DNA from: Bradyrhizobium barranii subsp. barranii
GTDB taxonomy: Bacteria > Pseudomonadota > Alphaproteobacteria > Rhizobiales > Xanthobacteraceae
DNA: 64,000 nucleotides
NCBI RefSeq assembly: GCF_017565645.3
Contig: NZ_CP086136.1
Span: 3,765,501 to 3,829,500 of the forward strand
Direction of reading: 5' to 3'
Shown here piece by piece: positions 33,416 through 42,680 of this stretch (position 1 is the first letter of the stretch; each line of letters starts with the position of its first letter). The position numbers and the translations under genes are program-made. Below the pieces are notes generated by a model that did no database searches, had not been told where the DNA came from, and worked only from the letters and a program-made list of their open reading frames with translations.

Positions 33416-34533
33416 GATCGACTTCCTTATCAGTCGGTGGTGGTCAGGCCGTCGCTTCGTATTTCGACTACTTGGCGGCGGCCGCTTTCTCTCGCAGCTT
33501 TGCGAGGCAACCGAGGTATGGTCCGATCCGCATCGTGTCTACGGTTGGCCGAATATTTCTCCAGTCAGGATGGTTAACGAGCTATTGTACGGACATCTCG
33601 ATTGAGCCGGCCGGCGATTTCGACCTGATCTGCGGAAGGAGTTCAGCGCGAAGCGGTAGCCCGCGGGGTGTATCGGCTGCGGACAACATCTTCGATCCGC
33701 CGGGCCCACGGTACCCCGCCAGCGTCTGCGGCCGGCGGGATACTTAGGTTTGGCCGAGCCTTTCCCGTTTCGCGAATGTTGCGTGGAATTGGCTGACTGG
33801 GCTCACTGCCAGATCGATAGACATCTTGAACCGCTGGCGAGAGATCTGGCCCGTTGCAATCTCTTAACCCTGCATGAGGGCTAAGCTTTCGGGAGTCATT
33901 CGTCGTGCAACGAGTTTTTGACGTTTTGCAACGTGTCCTTGGGGAAATCCGGTGGCCGGCCCATCGCATGACGCGTCCCAAGAACACGTTGCAAAACGTC
34001 TAAGACACGTTTTTTAACGTGCCATGTAATGGGGGGCCGAGTTCAAAAGTGCGCCGCCTCACCTCCCGCCGACGTCCACCAAAAGGGATGTGCCGAAGGG
34101 GGAAATTTCAAGCACGAGAAGCGGGCCTCTGCGCTCCACTTGTAACTGGATCTCGGGTGCTGGGGCGCCCTCACTTTGCTTTACTAAATTATCGGGGCGC
34201 CCGTCGAATTGCTTTCAGCAATTCGCCCGTCCGGCGCACCGCGCTGCCTGTCGCCATTCGCACTGGAACAGCCTTTTTAGGGAGACGGGCCCGGCTGGGA
34301 GGCGCTTTGATGTACTGCCGGGGCCGCTCCGCCAGCCGAGAGACAAGCTCAGCATCATTTAAGTGACGCTTGGCGTCCCAAGTTCCTGCCAGTCAGTCTG
34401 CGGAGTTCAGGGTGGTAAATGACGACGGCGGTAAGTCCGCAATAAGAGAGGGCCGCCTTGCGGGGCCAGTCTAATGTCATCAACGCCGATCAGCGGTCCG
34501 TACAAATACCGATAGACAGCGACGCCCCACTCT
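33416..34533. other. Long region without a recognisable gene
   Basis: About 1.1 kb upstream of the GIY-YIG operon and before IS256 copy 2. Open frames are present but lack ribosome-binding sites and motifs. It holds the ACGT-type palindromes (33921-34020) and presumably the operon's promoter. The rest looks like decayed DNA. Confidence 0.45.
33921..34020. repeat. Cluster of three ACGT-N6-ACGT palindromes with a 23-bp inverted repeat
   Basis: ACGTTTTGCAACGT (33921-33934), ACGTTGCAAAACGT (33986-33999) and ACGTTTTTTAACGT (34007-34020). The first two are arms of a larger inverted repeat, 33921-33943 and 33977-33999, matching at 22 of 23 positions with 33 bp between. This could be a multi-site operator, a recombination site or a long hairpin. 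No known site is recognised. Confidence 0.7.
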
Positions 34534-34542
34534 CATTAAGAG

Positions 34543-35941
34543 GAGCTATGGCGGAATCTGGGTGATGACGGTGTGAGGAAGGCGGCGTATCGAGGCGGGT
34601 GACGAGCCTGCCAGAACCTCTCGAGGAGAGCGATACGCCATGACCGAGACTACCAATGTTCTTGCTTTCCGTCAGCCGTCCGCGGTTGATGATCCACTGA
34701 CCGATATCGTTCGTGCCGGCGCGCGGGACCTGCTTGCCAGGGCGATCGAGATCGAGGTTGGCGCGTTTCTGGCCAGCACGGCCAATCTGACGCTGCCCGA
34801 CGGTCGAGCGCGCCTGGTCCGACATGGGCACGGTCCGGTGCGCGAGATTGCGACCGGCATCGGTCCGGTGGAGGTCGCTCGTCCCAAGGTCCGCGACCGC
34901 GGAGCGAGCGGGCCAGGCGACCGCCTCCGCTTCAGTTCGGCAATCCTGCCGCTATGGGCGCGGCGGACGAAGAGCCTGGATGCCTTGATCCCGGTCCTCT
35001 ATTTGCGCGGCATCTCGACCGGCGACTTCCAGGAGGCGCTCTCGGCGCTGCTCGGCAAGGATGCGCCGAACCTGTCGCCTTCGGTGATCGCCGGCCTGAA
35101 GGCCGATTGGCAGGTCGAGTACGAACGCTGGCAGAGACGCGATCTGTCGGCGCGTCGCTATGTCTACATCTGGGCCGATGGCGTGTACCTGCAGGCCCGC
35201 ATGGAAGATCACAGCGAATGCATGCTGGTGCTGATTGGCACCACGCCGGAAGGCAAGAAGGAGCTGATCGGCTTCCAGGTCGGCGTGCGCGAGAGCGCGC
35301 AGAGCTGGCGCGAACTCCTGATCGACCTGCGGCAACGCGGGTTACGGATTGCCCCGCAACTCGCCATCGGCGACGGCGCCCTCGGCTTCTGGAAGGCACT
35401 GGACGAGGCCTTTCCCGGCACGCGGCACCAACGATGCTGGTGCCATAAAGTGAGCAACGTACTCGACAAGGTCGCCAAATCCGTGCAGGGCCCCATGAAG
35501 AACGACCTGCGGAACATCTATCTGGCCCCACACCGGGCCGAAGCTGAAACCGCGATCGACGTCTTCGTCGAGAAATACCACGTCAAATACGGACGTGCGG
35601 TGGAGTGCCTGATCAAGGATCGCCATGCGCTGCTCGCCTTCTTCGACTTCCCTGCTGAGCACTGGATCCACCTACGCAGCTCGAACCCGATCGAGAGCGT
35701 CTTCGCCACGGTGCGCCACCGAACGGTGCGGACCAAGGGATCGCTGTCGCAACAAACTGCGAAGCTGATGGTGTTCAAGCTCATCGACGCCGCATCGAAG
35801 ACCTGGCGGCGATTGAAGAGCACGAACCAGTTGCCGAAAGTCATCGCCGGTGTAAAGTTCATCGACGGAATCGAAGTCATTCCGAACACTGAAAGCCACG
35901 CCGCCTGATCAGGCCGCGTCACCCAAAATCAGCCATAGCTC
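34543..35941 (+). mobile_element. IS256-family insertion sequence, copy 2 (1399 bp)
   Basis: Same ends and length as copy 1, flanked by a different 9-bp direct repeat, CATTAAGAG, at 34534-34542 and 35942-35950. The separate duplications show independent insertions, so the 5.4-kb segment between the copies is not a simple composite transposon. The direct orientation would allow deletion of that segment by recombination. Confidence 0.95.
34640..35908 (+). CDS. IS256-family transposase (copy 2)
   Basis: 422 aa, the same product as the protein at 27827-29095, with YIWADGVYLQARMED, LAIGDGALGFWKALDEAF and SSNPIESVFATVRHRT supplying the DDE residues. Intact. It can be expected to act on both copies in this window. 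Confidence 0.96.
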   Translation: MTETTNVLAFRQPSAVDDPLTDIVRAGARDLLARAIEIEVGAFLASTANLTLPDGRARLVRHGHGPVREIATGIGPVEVARPKVRDRGASGPGDRLRFSSAILPLWARRTKSLDALIPVLYLRGISTGDFQEALSALLGKDAPNLSPSVIAGLKADWQVEYERWQRRDLSARRYVYIWADGVYLQARMEDHSECMLVLIGTTPEGKKELIGFQVGVRESAQSWRELLIDLRQRGLRIAPQLAIGDGALGFWKALDEAFPGTRHQRCWCHKVSNVLDKVAKSVQGPMKNDLRNIYLAPHRAEAETAIDVFVEKYHVKYGRAVECLIKDRHALLAFFDFPAEHWIHLRSSNPIESVFATVRHRTVRTKGSLSQQTAKLMVFKLIDAASKTWRRLKSTNQLPKVIAGVKFIDGIEVIPNTESHAA

Positions 35942-35950
35942 CATTAAGAG

Positions 35951-36222
35951 TTTGGCGGGGCCTTTGGTTGACTTGGCAGGGCTAGGTTAGGCTGCGATTG
36001 CAGCGAGCCCATCGATGCCTGCCTGTACATCGATACTATTTACGTGATGATCGCGTCGCTTTGATCGCGTTCAGATTGTTCAACACCGCCTTGCGGTGTT
36101 TCGGACTGCGTCGGCTTACCGCGACGGCAACACCCCCTTGGTGGGGACCATAGTCAGTGGACTATGGTGAAGGCATCGCTCGTTCATTCTGAACTGACGC
36201 CCGGAACATTTGGCCCGCCAGC
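35951..36222. other. Non-coding region with two perfect hairpins
   Basis: Two perfect short inverted repeats: AACACCGC-ctt-GCGGTGTT (36082-36100) and ACCATAGTC-agtg-GACTATGGT (36147-36168). A third, CCGCCAGC-tcac-GCTGGCGG, covers the end of the next gene (36215-36234). None has a following T-run on either strand. They may be terminators of the leftward VanZ-like gene or part of a small structured RNA. No coding gene is seen. Confidence 0.45.
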
Positions 36223-36588
36223 TCACGCTGGCGGCCGAGGCAAAAATATCAAAATGGCCTGGGCGAGTGTAACTCCGATGATGCTACCCACCACCTTCTG
36301 AGAGAGGTCGAAAAACGCTGGCTCGTGGTTAGGTGTCAACGCTTGCAGGAGCTCAAGCAAGACAGACACGCTTGTTGCCAGAGCGCAAGAGAGCGTGAAC
36401 CGACCGGGTAGCAGAAAGGAAAGCAGAAATCCTAGCAGGCCATATGCGCTGAACCGCTCGACGACGACGACCCAATACGTTTCGGCGTGGCCCAGCAATG
36501 CTGGTCGACCCGCCAGTCTAGCCAACGTGGCGTAGACAATTAGAGCGAGGCAAATTCCCATCGCAGCGATAAGGCGATTCGGGTTCAT
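36223..36588 (-). CDS. VanZ-like small membrane protein
   Basis: 121 aa with four hydrophobic segments: MGICLALIVYATLARLAG, VVVVERFSAYGLLGFLLSFL, TLSCALATSVSVLLELLQAL and VGSIIGVTLAQAILIFL. The pattern E.FSAYG.LG...SFL..GR and LLELLQALTPNHEPAFFDL is the VanZ-like family layout, as in the protein at 22637-23128. It stands alone in decayed DNA between IS256 copy 2 and the island boundary. Function in this genus is undefined. Confidence 0.7.
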   Translation of the reverse strand: MNPNRLIAAMGICLALIVYATLARLAGRPALLGHAETYWVVVVERFSAYGLLGFLLSFLLPGRFTLSCALATSVSVLLELLQALTPNHEPAFFDLSQKVVGSIIGVTLAQAILIFLPRPPA

Positions 36589-38035
36589 GCCCTGACAGGG
36601 TAGATCATTGGTTGGCAGAAGCGCAGAAAAGCTGAGAGCATCGTTAAGAGGGAACTAGGCTTGGTCCAGGGGATTAGGCCGGTTCGGGCGGCGCATTGCC
36701 GTAATGGCAGGTGCAACCGTTCAGCCCTTTCGACGGCAAGCTTCTGATAGCCAGCGCCTGCGCTTCGAATTCAGCTTTCAGCCTGGGATTTATCTCTGTC
36801 TCAGCAGGCGCGCCGGTTCATGCTGGTGGTCCGCAAGCTACATAGACCACAAGCGGCGGTGCCCGCCGGTCTATAATCTAATCGCCCCCCGTTCGCTGAA
36901 AGGTCGGCGGGAATCTCTTTGGGACGAGTGGATCATCTTTCTGCGCCAGCTCTTCGATGAGCAGGAGAACCGCTAGTCGCGTCCCCGGGCTCTTGATCTC
37001 CTTGAAGGCGTTGGTCAGGCAAAGCACTTCGCGAGCGCCTTTGGAAATACACATGGGCACCCATTCAACGTAGGACGCGACAGGGGATCTGCTACGGCTT
37101 GCGCATTTCCGAGCAAAAGCCGGGCGAAAGGATCTAAGTGAAATATGCAAACAGCCCCAGTGAGAAAATTTAGCGGAATAATTTGTTAAATTTCAAACGT
37201 ATTCTACGGTTCCCCGAAGGAACCGCCGAATTGCTTAATCTGTCTTCGAAACGATGGGGGCCTGCCGGTTCGGAATGTCGCTTCTCTTCGAGAGCAGGAG
37301 TGGCCCCAGCTCTTCCAAGGAAGCTCCAATGAGGACGGGTAAGAGAGACCAGGGCCGCTCCGGCCGGCGCGGATAGCAACAAGCCGGCCACGGTCAATCG
37401 GTCGGCTGCTGTGTCGTTCGTAAGCTTTGTCGCTAGCGGGTCGATGCTATCCGATCGACGTCAAGCATTACGCCACCGACCACCACCAGAACGCTCAACG
37501 GTCCAGGGGGTCTTTTACCCTCTGCAGTTAAATCGCACCCAGCGTATCCCTGATCAGGAACGGGGCTTTTCGGCCTCGCAATTATTGTTTGCTACCAAAC
37601 GTTCCGCCACCGGTGATGAGAGCGAGTAAGGTATCGCCCGCTTGCCTTCGAGGTCAGTGAAGCGGACACCCGATCACCGCTCCCGCGCACCGCCAAGTAG
37701 AGTCCCCCAGTGTCCGCATGAACGCCAGCTTGCAGGGATTTAACTTGGTTCGAATTGAGTGTCACTTTAACGTTCCCCCTCCGCATACCACCTACCGTCA
37801 CGGATGCTTTGCTGGTCATGGTCAGTCGTTCCACAATCGACTTGTCGGGATGTGTGACCATCACGGATACGATAAAGGGACGGATGCGTCAGCTTACCAC
37901 TTTTTTGCCAGAACCGGCTGGCGTTCGGCGAATTTGTGCGAAGTCAGACGATGGTTCCTGAAGCTATGCTACTGTAAACAAATCAGAATACGAGATGTGA
38001 CGATGCTCGGTGATGGCAGGCGCGGTACTAAAAAT
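36589..38035. other. Decayed region at the accessory/core boundary
   Basis: About 1.45 kb with no intact gene. It contains a possible 58-codon C-terminal fragment (36878-37054, minus; EIKSPGTRLAVLLLIEELAQ, reminiscent of the tail of some XRE-type regulators) and an integrase N-terminal remnant (37670-37819). Other open frames lack ribosome-binding sites and motifs. Confidence 0.5.
37670..37819 (-). pseudogene. Remnant of a tyrosine integrase (arm-binding N-terminus)
   Basis: The minus strand reads VTLNSNQVKSLQAGVHADTG followed by GLYLAVRGSGDR. This is the start of phage/island integrases (the VK.LKPG.HAD.GGLYL.V..SG pattern of the arm-type DNA-binding domain, DUF4102). After GDR the sequence loses similarity and no catalytic R-H-R-Y region follows, so only the first ~50 residues remain. 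It lies about 220 bp from the core kinase gene, as expected at an island edge. Confidence 0.6.
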
Positions 38036-38065
38036 GGATACATGATCCGTGACGGCATTCGGTAA
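38036..38065 (+). pseudogene. Possible last codons of an OmpR-type response regulator
   Basis: In frame, NGYMIRDGIR followed by TAA, ending 14 bp inside the kinase gene. OmpR/PhoB regulators usually end in RG.GY.(L/I)R, and regulator-kinase pairs typically overlap like this. No regulator body lies upstream, so these codons may be the 3' end left by an island inserted in the regulator gene. This is inference from ten residues. Confidence 0.3.
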
Positions 38066-39503
38066 ACTCGTCCGCACCACGGCATTCCGGCTGACGCTGG
38101 TCTACCTGCTGCTGTTCGCGATGTTCGCAGCCTCGCTGCTCGGCTATTTCGCCTGGAACACGCGGCGGTTGATCACCGAAGAGATCACGCAGACGGTGAA
38201 TGCCGAGACCTCGGAGATCAACGAGATCTACGGCCGCCGCGGCCTGGTCGGCCTCGTACGCGCGATCGAATATCGGGCACTGCGACCGGGCGCCAATCTC
38301 TACCTTGTGACCACGCCCACGGGCCAGGCGATCGCCGGCAATGTCGGCTCGCTGGCGCCGGGCGTGATGGCGACGTTTGGCTGGACGGAGACCGCCTATC
38401 GCCGGATCGAGGACGCGGATGACCGCGACCATCGCGCGCTCGTGCGCGTCACCGAATTGGAAAACGGCTTCCGGCTCCTGATCGGCCGCGACCTCGCCGA
38501 GCGGCGGCGCCTCTTCGGCATCGTCGCCAAGGCCGCGCAATGGTCGGTCCTGATCGTCGTAGTGCTTGGCCTCGGCGGCGGCATCTTCGTCGCGCGCAGG
38601 GTGTTGAGGCGCATCGACGCGATGACCGGCACCGCGCAACGCATCATGACGGGCGATCTCAGTGGGCGCCTGCCGGTGGGGCGCAGCGGCGACGAACTCG
38701 ATCGTCTTGCGGAAAACCTCAATGCCATGTTGGAGCGGATCGAGGCGCTGATGGCGGGGCTGAAGGAGGTCTCCGACAACATTGCGCACGATCTCAAGAC
38801 GCCGCTGACGCGCCTGCGTAACCGCGCCGAGGAGGCGCTGGCGAAATCGGGCAGCGAAGCCGATTACCGTGTCGCGCTGGAGCGGACCATCGAGGAATCC
38901 GACGGCCTGATCCGCACCTTCAATGCGCTCCTAATGATCGCGCGCGCCGAGTCCGGACAGGCGCGCGGCAACATGGACGATTTCGACGCGGCCGACGTGG
39001 CGGGCGGCATCCACGAGCTCTACGAGCCGCTGGCCGAGGAGGACGGCATGACCTTGAAGGTCAAGACCAATCCCTCGCCGGTTCACGCCAACCGCGAATT
39101 GATCAGCCAGGCGCTCGCCAACCTGGTCGAGAACGCGATCAAATACGGCAAGCCGGTCGCGCAGACCGGTGGAACCGTGGTCAGCATGGACAGCAGGCAG
39201 ATCATCATCGAGGCGAAGCACGAGGGCGACCAGGTGCTGCTCAGCGTCACCGATCGCGGCCCTGGTATCCCCGAAGCCGACCGCAAGCATGTCGTCGAGC
39301 GATTCGTGCGGCTTGAAGCCAGCCGCACGCTGCCGGGCTCCGGCCTCGGTCTCAGCCTTGCCGCCGCGGTTGCGACATTACATGGCGGAGAATTGCGGCT
39401 GGGTGATGCCCAGCCCGGCCTCGTCGCCACGCTGGTGCTCCCGGCGCGTGTCGGCGACAGGGTTGCTCCGCCAATGCAGGATGTGCCACAGAAGGTGGCA
39501 TGA
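38049..39503 (+). CDS. HAMP-domain sensor histidine kinase
   Basis: 484 aa from a GTG at 38049. TM1 is at about 14-36 (LTLVYLLLFAMFAASLLGYF) and TM2 at about 160-180 (WSVLIVVVLGLGGGIFVARR), with a short periplasmic sensor domain between. HAMP runs to about 238. The phosphoacceptor is His247 in NIAHDLKTPLTRLRNRAEEA. The ATPase domain has ANLVENAIKYG (N box), DRGPGIPEADRKHVVERFVR and LPGSGLGLSLAAAVA (G boxes). It overlaps glnE by four bases. Related gene orders have a response regulator immediately upstream; here only its presumed last codons remain, so the cognate regulator is not in this window. The stimulus is unknown. Confidence 0.93.
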   Translation: MTAFGKLVRTTAFRLTLVYLLLFAMFAASLLGYFAWNTRRLITEEITQTVNAETSEINEIYGRRGLVGLVRAIEYRALRPGANLYLVTTPTGQAIAGNVGSLAPGVMATFGWTETAYRRIEDADDRDHRALVRVTELENGFRLLIGRDLAERRRLFGIVAKAAQWSVLIVVVLGLGGGIFVARRVLRRIDAMTGTAQRIMTGDLSGRLPVGRSGDELDRLAENLNAMLERIEALMAGLKEVSDNIAHDLKTPLTRLRNRAEEALAKSGSEADYRVALERTIEESDGLIRTFNALLMIARAESGQARGNMDDFDAADVAGGIHELYEPLAEEDGMTLKVKTNPSPVHANRELISQALANLVENAIKYGKPVAQTGGTVVSMDSRQIIIEAKHEGDQVLLSVTDRGPGIPEADRKHVVERFVRLEASRTLPGSGLGLSLAAAVATLHGGELRLGDAQPGLVATLVLPARVGDRVAPPMQDVPQKVA

Positions 39504-42487
39504 ACCACTCCGCGCCGGGAAACGCGGACAAGCATGGTGAGGGCCTGGCCGCGCGCTTCGCGGAGGCTCCCCATATTGCCGCTTCCACAACTGAAGAACG
39601 ACGTCTTGAAAACTGGCTGGCTGAGCTCGAGCCGGTTCAATCAGCCCGTCTCGAGGCCCTGCTGGTCCATCCCTTCGCGCGGGATATTTTGGCCGGCATC
39701 GCCGAATTCTCACCCTATCTGTTTGATCTCGCGCGCGCCGAGGCGCCGCGCCTGATCCGGCTGCTCGAATGCGATCCGGACGCGCATCTGGCCGCGCTCA
39801 TCGCGGAGGCGAGGGATGCGGTCCTTGTGGCGACCGATGAAGCCGAGGTGATGCGGCGGCTTCGCAGGATGAAGGCGGAAGCGGCGCTTCTCACCGCGCT
39901 GTGCGATATCGGCGGCGTCTGGCCGGTGATGCGGGTGACGGCGGCGCTGACCGATGTCGCGGTATCCTCGGTGCAGGCGGCGCTCCAATATCAGCTGCGT
40001 CAGGAAGCCGCACGTGGAAAAATCCTGCCGCCCAATCCCGAAGCTCCGGAAGAGGGCTGCGGCCTGATCGTGCTCGCGATGGGCAAGATGGGGGCGGGCG
40101 AGCTGAACTATTCCAGCGACATCGACCTCATCGTGTTCTTCGATCCCGATGCCACGACGCTCGCGCCCGACATCGAGCCGCAGCCGTTCTTCGTGCGGGT
40201 GACGCAGGGCGTGGCGCGCATTCTCCAGCAGCGTACCTATGACGGCTACGTCTTCCGCGTCGACCTGCGCCTGCGTCCCGATCCGTCCTCGACGCAAGTG
40301 GCGATTTCGCGAGACGCCGCGCTGAACTATTACGAGCGGGAAGGGCGCACCTGGGAGCGCGCCGCGATGATCAAGGCGCGTGCCTGTGCCGGCGATGCCA
40401 AAGCGGGCGAGGCGCTGCTCGCCGAAATCGCGCCCTTCGTCTGGCGCAAGCATCTCGACTTCGCCGCGCTTGCCGACGTCCACGACATGAAGCGGCAGAT
40501 GCAGACCTATCGCGGCCAGAGCGAGATCGCGGTCGAGGGGCACAACGTCAAGGTCGGGCGTGGCGGTATTCGCGAGATCGAATTTTTCGCGCAGACGCAG
40601 CAGCTGATCGCCGGCGGTCGCCATCCGGAGTTGCGGGTGCGGCCGACGCTCGCCGCGCTCGATATTCTCGCCACCAGCAACTGGATCACCTTTGCCGCGC
40701 GTGACGAGCTGACCATTGCCTATGAATTCCTGCGCCGTGTCGAGCACCGCCTCCAGATGATCGCCGACGAGCAGACCCATGCGTTGCCCGACGACAAGGA
40801 GGCGGTCGAGCGCTTTGCGCGCTTCCTCGGCTATCCGGATCGCGAAGCCTTCGCGCGCGACCTGTTGCGGCAGCTCCAGATCGTGCAGGGACACTACGAA
40901 AAGCTGTTCGAGGGCGATGACCCGACCGGCACGGCAAAGCTGCCGGCGCTCGACTACAGTGCAGGTCCTGACGATCCGCGCCTACTGCAATATTTGACGA
41001 CGCTCGGCTTCAAGAAGCCGGCCGCACTCGCGCAGACCATACGTGACTGGATCACAGGCGACTACCGCGTGTTCCGCAACGACCAGACGCGAAGCGCTTT
41101 CGTCGAGTTCGTGCCGGCCCTGATCGACGGCCTCGCGCGGGCCGAGGAGCCGGATCGCGCCGTCGTGGCGTTCGATCAGTTCCTCCAGGCACTCCAGCTT
41201 GGCGGGCGGCTGATCACGCTGCTCGGCCAGAACCGCGATCTCGTCGCGCTCGTGGCGCTGGTGCTGGGCGCGGCGCCGCGGCTCGGCGAGATGCTGGCGC
41301 GGAAGCCGCAGCTCATGGACGGCCTGATCGATCCCAGATTCTTCGGCGCGATGCCGGACAAGCGGGAATTGTCGGCGCGATTGGCCGCGACGGTGCGCGA
41401 CGCCGACTCCTATGAGGAATTTCTCGACCGTCTCCGCCTGTTCGGGCAGGAGAGCCTGTTCCTGATCGGCACGCGCATTCTCTCCGGTACGGTCTCGGCG
41501 CAGCAGGCCAGCACGGCTTTCGCCGATGTCGCCGAAGGCATCGTCCACACCGTGCACGATCTTGTCGCCGAACGCTTCGCCGCCCAACACGGACGTATCA
41601 AGGATCAGGAGACCGCGATCATCGCGATGGGCCGGCTCGGCAGCCGCGAGATGACGGCATCGTCCGATCTCGACCTGATCCTGCTGTACGATTTCGACAG
41701 CGACAATCCGGACTCCGACGGGGCCAAATCGCTTCAGGGCGCCCACTACTTCGCGCGCTTCACCCAGCGCCTGATCAGTGCCTTCACCACACGCACCAAT
41801 TACGGCGTGCTGTACGAGATCGACATGCGGCTGCGCCCGTCGGGACGCGCCGGTCCGGTGGCGTCGAGCCTCGTCTCATTCGCGGACTACCAGGCCAACG
41901 AGGCCTGGACCTGGGAGCACATGGCCCTGACCCGCGCCCGCGTGGTATCGGCCTCGGGTGAATTCCGTGAGCGGATCGAGCGTATCATCCGCGATGTCCT
42001 GACCCGCCGCCGCGATCGGGCGACCATTGCCAACGACGTCGCCGACATGCGGCGCGCCATCGCGCAGGAGAAGGGCGAGAGCGACCATTGGGATCTCAAA
42101 TACGCTGCAGGCGGCATGGTCGATATCGACTTCATCGCGCAATATCTCCAGCTCGTGCACGCCCATGACAAGCCTGAAATTCTCGACGTCAGCACCCTTC
42201 AGGTTCTGGACAACGCCGCCAAGCTCAACGTGCTCCCGCAATCGGAGGCGGAGATCCTGCGCGCGGCGGCGCGGCTCTATCACGACCTGACGCAGATCCT
42301 GCGGCTCTGCGTCAGCGACGGCTTCAAGCCCGAGACTGCCGGCACCGACCTTCAGCGCGTGATGGCGCGCGCCGGCGATGCGCCCGACTTCTCGTCACTG
42401 GAGGCGCGCGTGAAGGAAACGCAGAGCGAGGTGAGGCGCGTATTTACGGCGCTGCTGGAAGGGACGTCGTCTGCTTCAGCGAGGTAA
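39500..42487 (+). CDS. glnE: Bifunctional glutamine synthetase adenylyltransferase/deadenylylase
   Basis: 995 aa, normal length. Two nucleotidyltransferase domains are present. The N-terminal (deadenylylating) one has VLAMGKMGAGELNYSSDIDL near residue 190. The C-terminal (adenylylating) one has IIAMGRLGSREMTASSDLDL near residue 710. The GG/S...DxD motifs are intact in both, and the linker VGRGGIREIEFFAQTQQL is typical. The enzyme controls glutamine synthetase in response to nitrogen status via PII. Its start overlaps the kinase stop (ATGA), so it is translated with the kinase. Its 3' end overlaps the convergent fdsD gene by 44 bp. Confidence 0.97.
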   Translation: MNHSAPGNADKHGEGLAARFAEAPHIAASTTEERRLENWLAELEPVQSARLEALLVHPFARDILAGIAEFSPYLFDLARAEAPRLIRLLECDPDAHLAALIAEARDAVLVATDEAEVMRRLRRMKAEAALLTALCDIGGVWPVMRVTAALTDVAVSSVQAALQYQLRQEAARGKILPPNPEAPEEGCGLIVLAMGKMGAGELNYSSDIDLIVFFDPDATTLAPDIEPQPFFVRVTQGVARILQQRTYDGYVFRVDLRLRPDPSSTQVAISRDAALNYYEREGRTWERAAMIKARACAGDAKAGEALLAEIAPFVWRKHLDFAALADVHDMKRQMQTYRGQSEIAVEGHNVKVGRGGIREIEFFAQTQQLIAGGRHPELRVRPTLAALDILATSNWITFAARDELTIAYEFLRRVEHRLQMIADEQTHALPDDKEAVERFARFLGYPDREAFARDLLRQLQIVQGHYEKLFEGDDPTGTAKLPALDYSAGPDDPRLLQYLTTLGFKKPAALAQTIRDWITGDYRVFRNDQTRSAFVEFVPALIDGLARAEEPDRAVVAFDQFLQALQLGGRLITLLGQNRDLVALVALVLGAAPRLGEMLARKPQLMDGLIDPRFFGAMPDKRELSARLAATVRDADSYEEFLDRLRLFGQESLFLIGTRILSGTVSAQQASTAFADVAEGIVHTVHDLVAERFAAQHGRIKDQETAIIAMGRLGSREMTASSDLDLILLYDFDSDNPDSDGAKSLQGAHYFARFTQRLISAFTTRTNYGVLYEIDMRLRPSGRAGPVASSLVSFADYQANEAWTWEHMALTRARVVSASGEFRERIERIIRDVLTRRRDRATIANDVADMRRAIAQEKGESDHWDLKYAAGGMVDIDFIAQYLQLVHAHDKPEILDVSTLQVLDNAAKLNVLPQSEAEILRAAARLYHDLTQILRLCVSDGFKPETAGTDLQRVMARAGDAPDFSSLEARVKETQSEVRRVFTALLEGTSSASAR

Positions 42488-42680
42488 GAGCCTCGCGCAC
42501 GTTCGGCTCCAAGCCTGCGCCGCCCGCGTCGAGATGGGCGAAGATCGCGCGCTTCATCCGGGGATCCCAGAACTTCTTGATGTGGTCGGCGATTCCCGGC
42601 ACGGCCTTGTCGTGACCTTGGCTCTTGAAGAAGGTACCGATCTGGTTGGCCATGTAGACGAGGCGGTCAGGCGACGACAT
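42444..42680 (-). CDS. fdsD: NAD-dependent formate dehydrogenase delta subunit
   Basis: 78 aa from the ATG at 42680. RLVYMANQIGTFFKSQGHDKA, then IADHIKKFWDPRMKRAIFAH, are the conserved blocks of the FdsD family. The protein is needed for active formate dehydrogenase in Rhodobacter/Cupriavidus-type systems, perhaps in cofactor insertion or assembly. It overlaps fdhD by 14 bp and is last in the fdsGBA-fdhD-fdsD order. The stop lies inside the end of glnE on the other strand. Confidence 0.93.
   Translation of the reverse strand: MSSPDRLVYMANQIGTFFKSQGHDKAVPGIADHIKKFWDPRMKRAIFAHLDAGGAGLEPNVREALTSLKQTTSLPAAP

Noticed and set aside
27730..35941. Composite transposon formed by the two IS256 copies
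   Set aside because: Each copy has its own 9-bp target duplication (CGCACGCGA, CATTAAGAG), so the segment did not move as one unit flanked by a common duplication.
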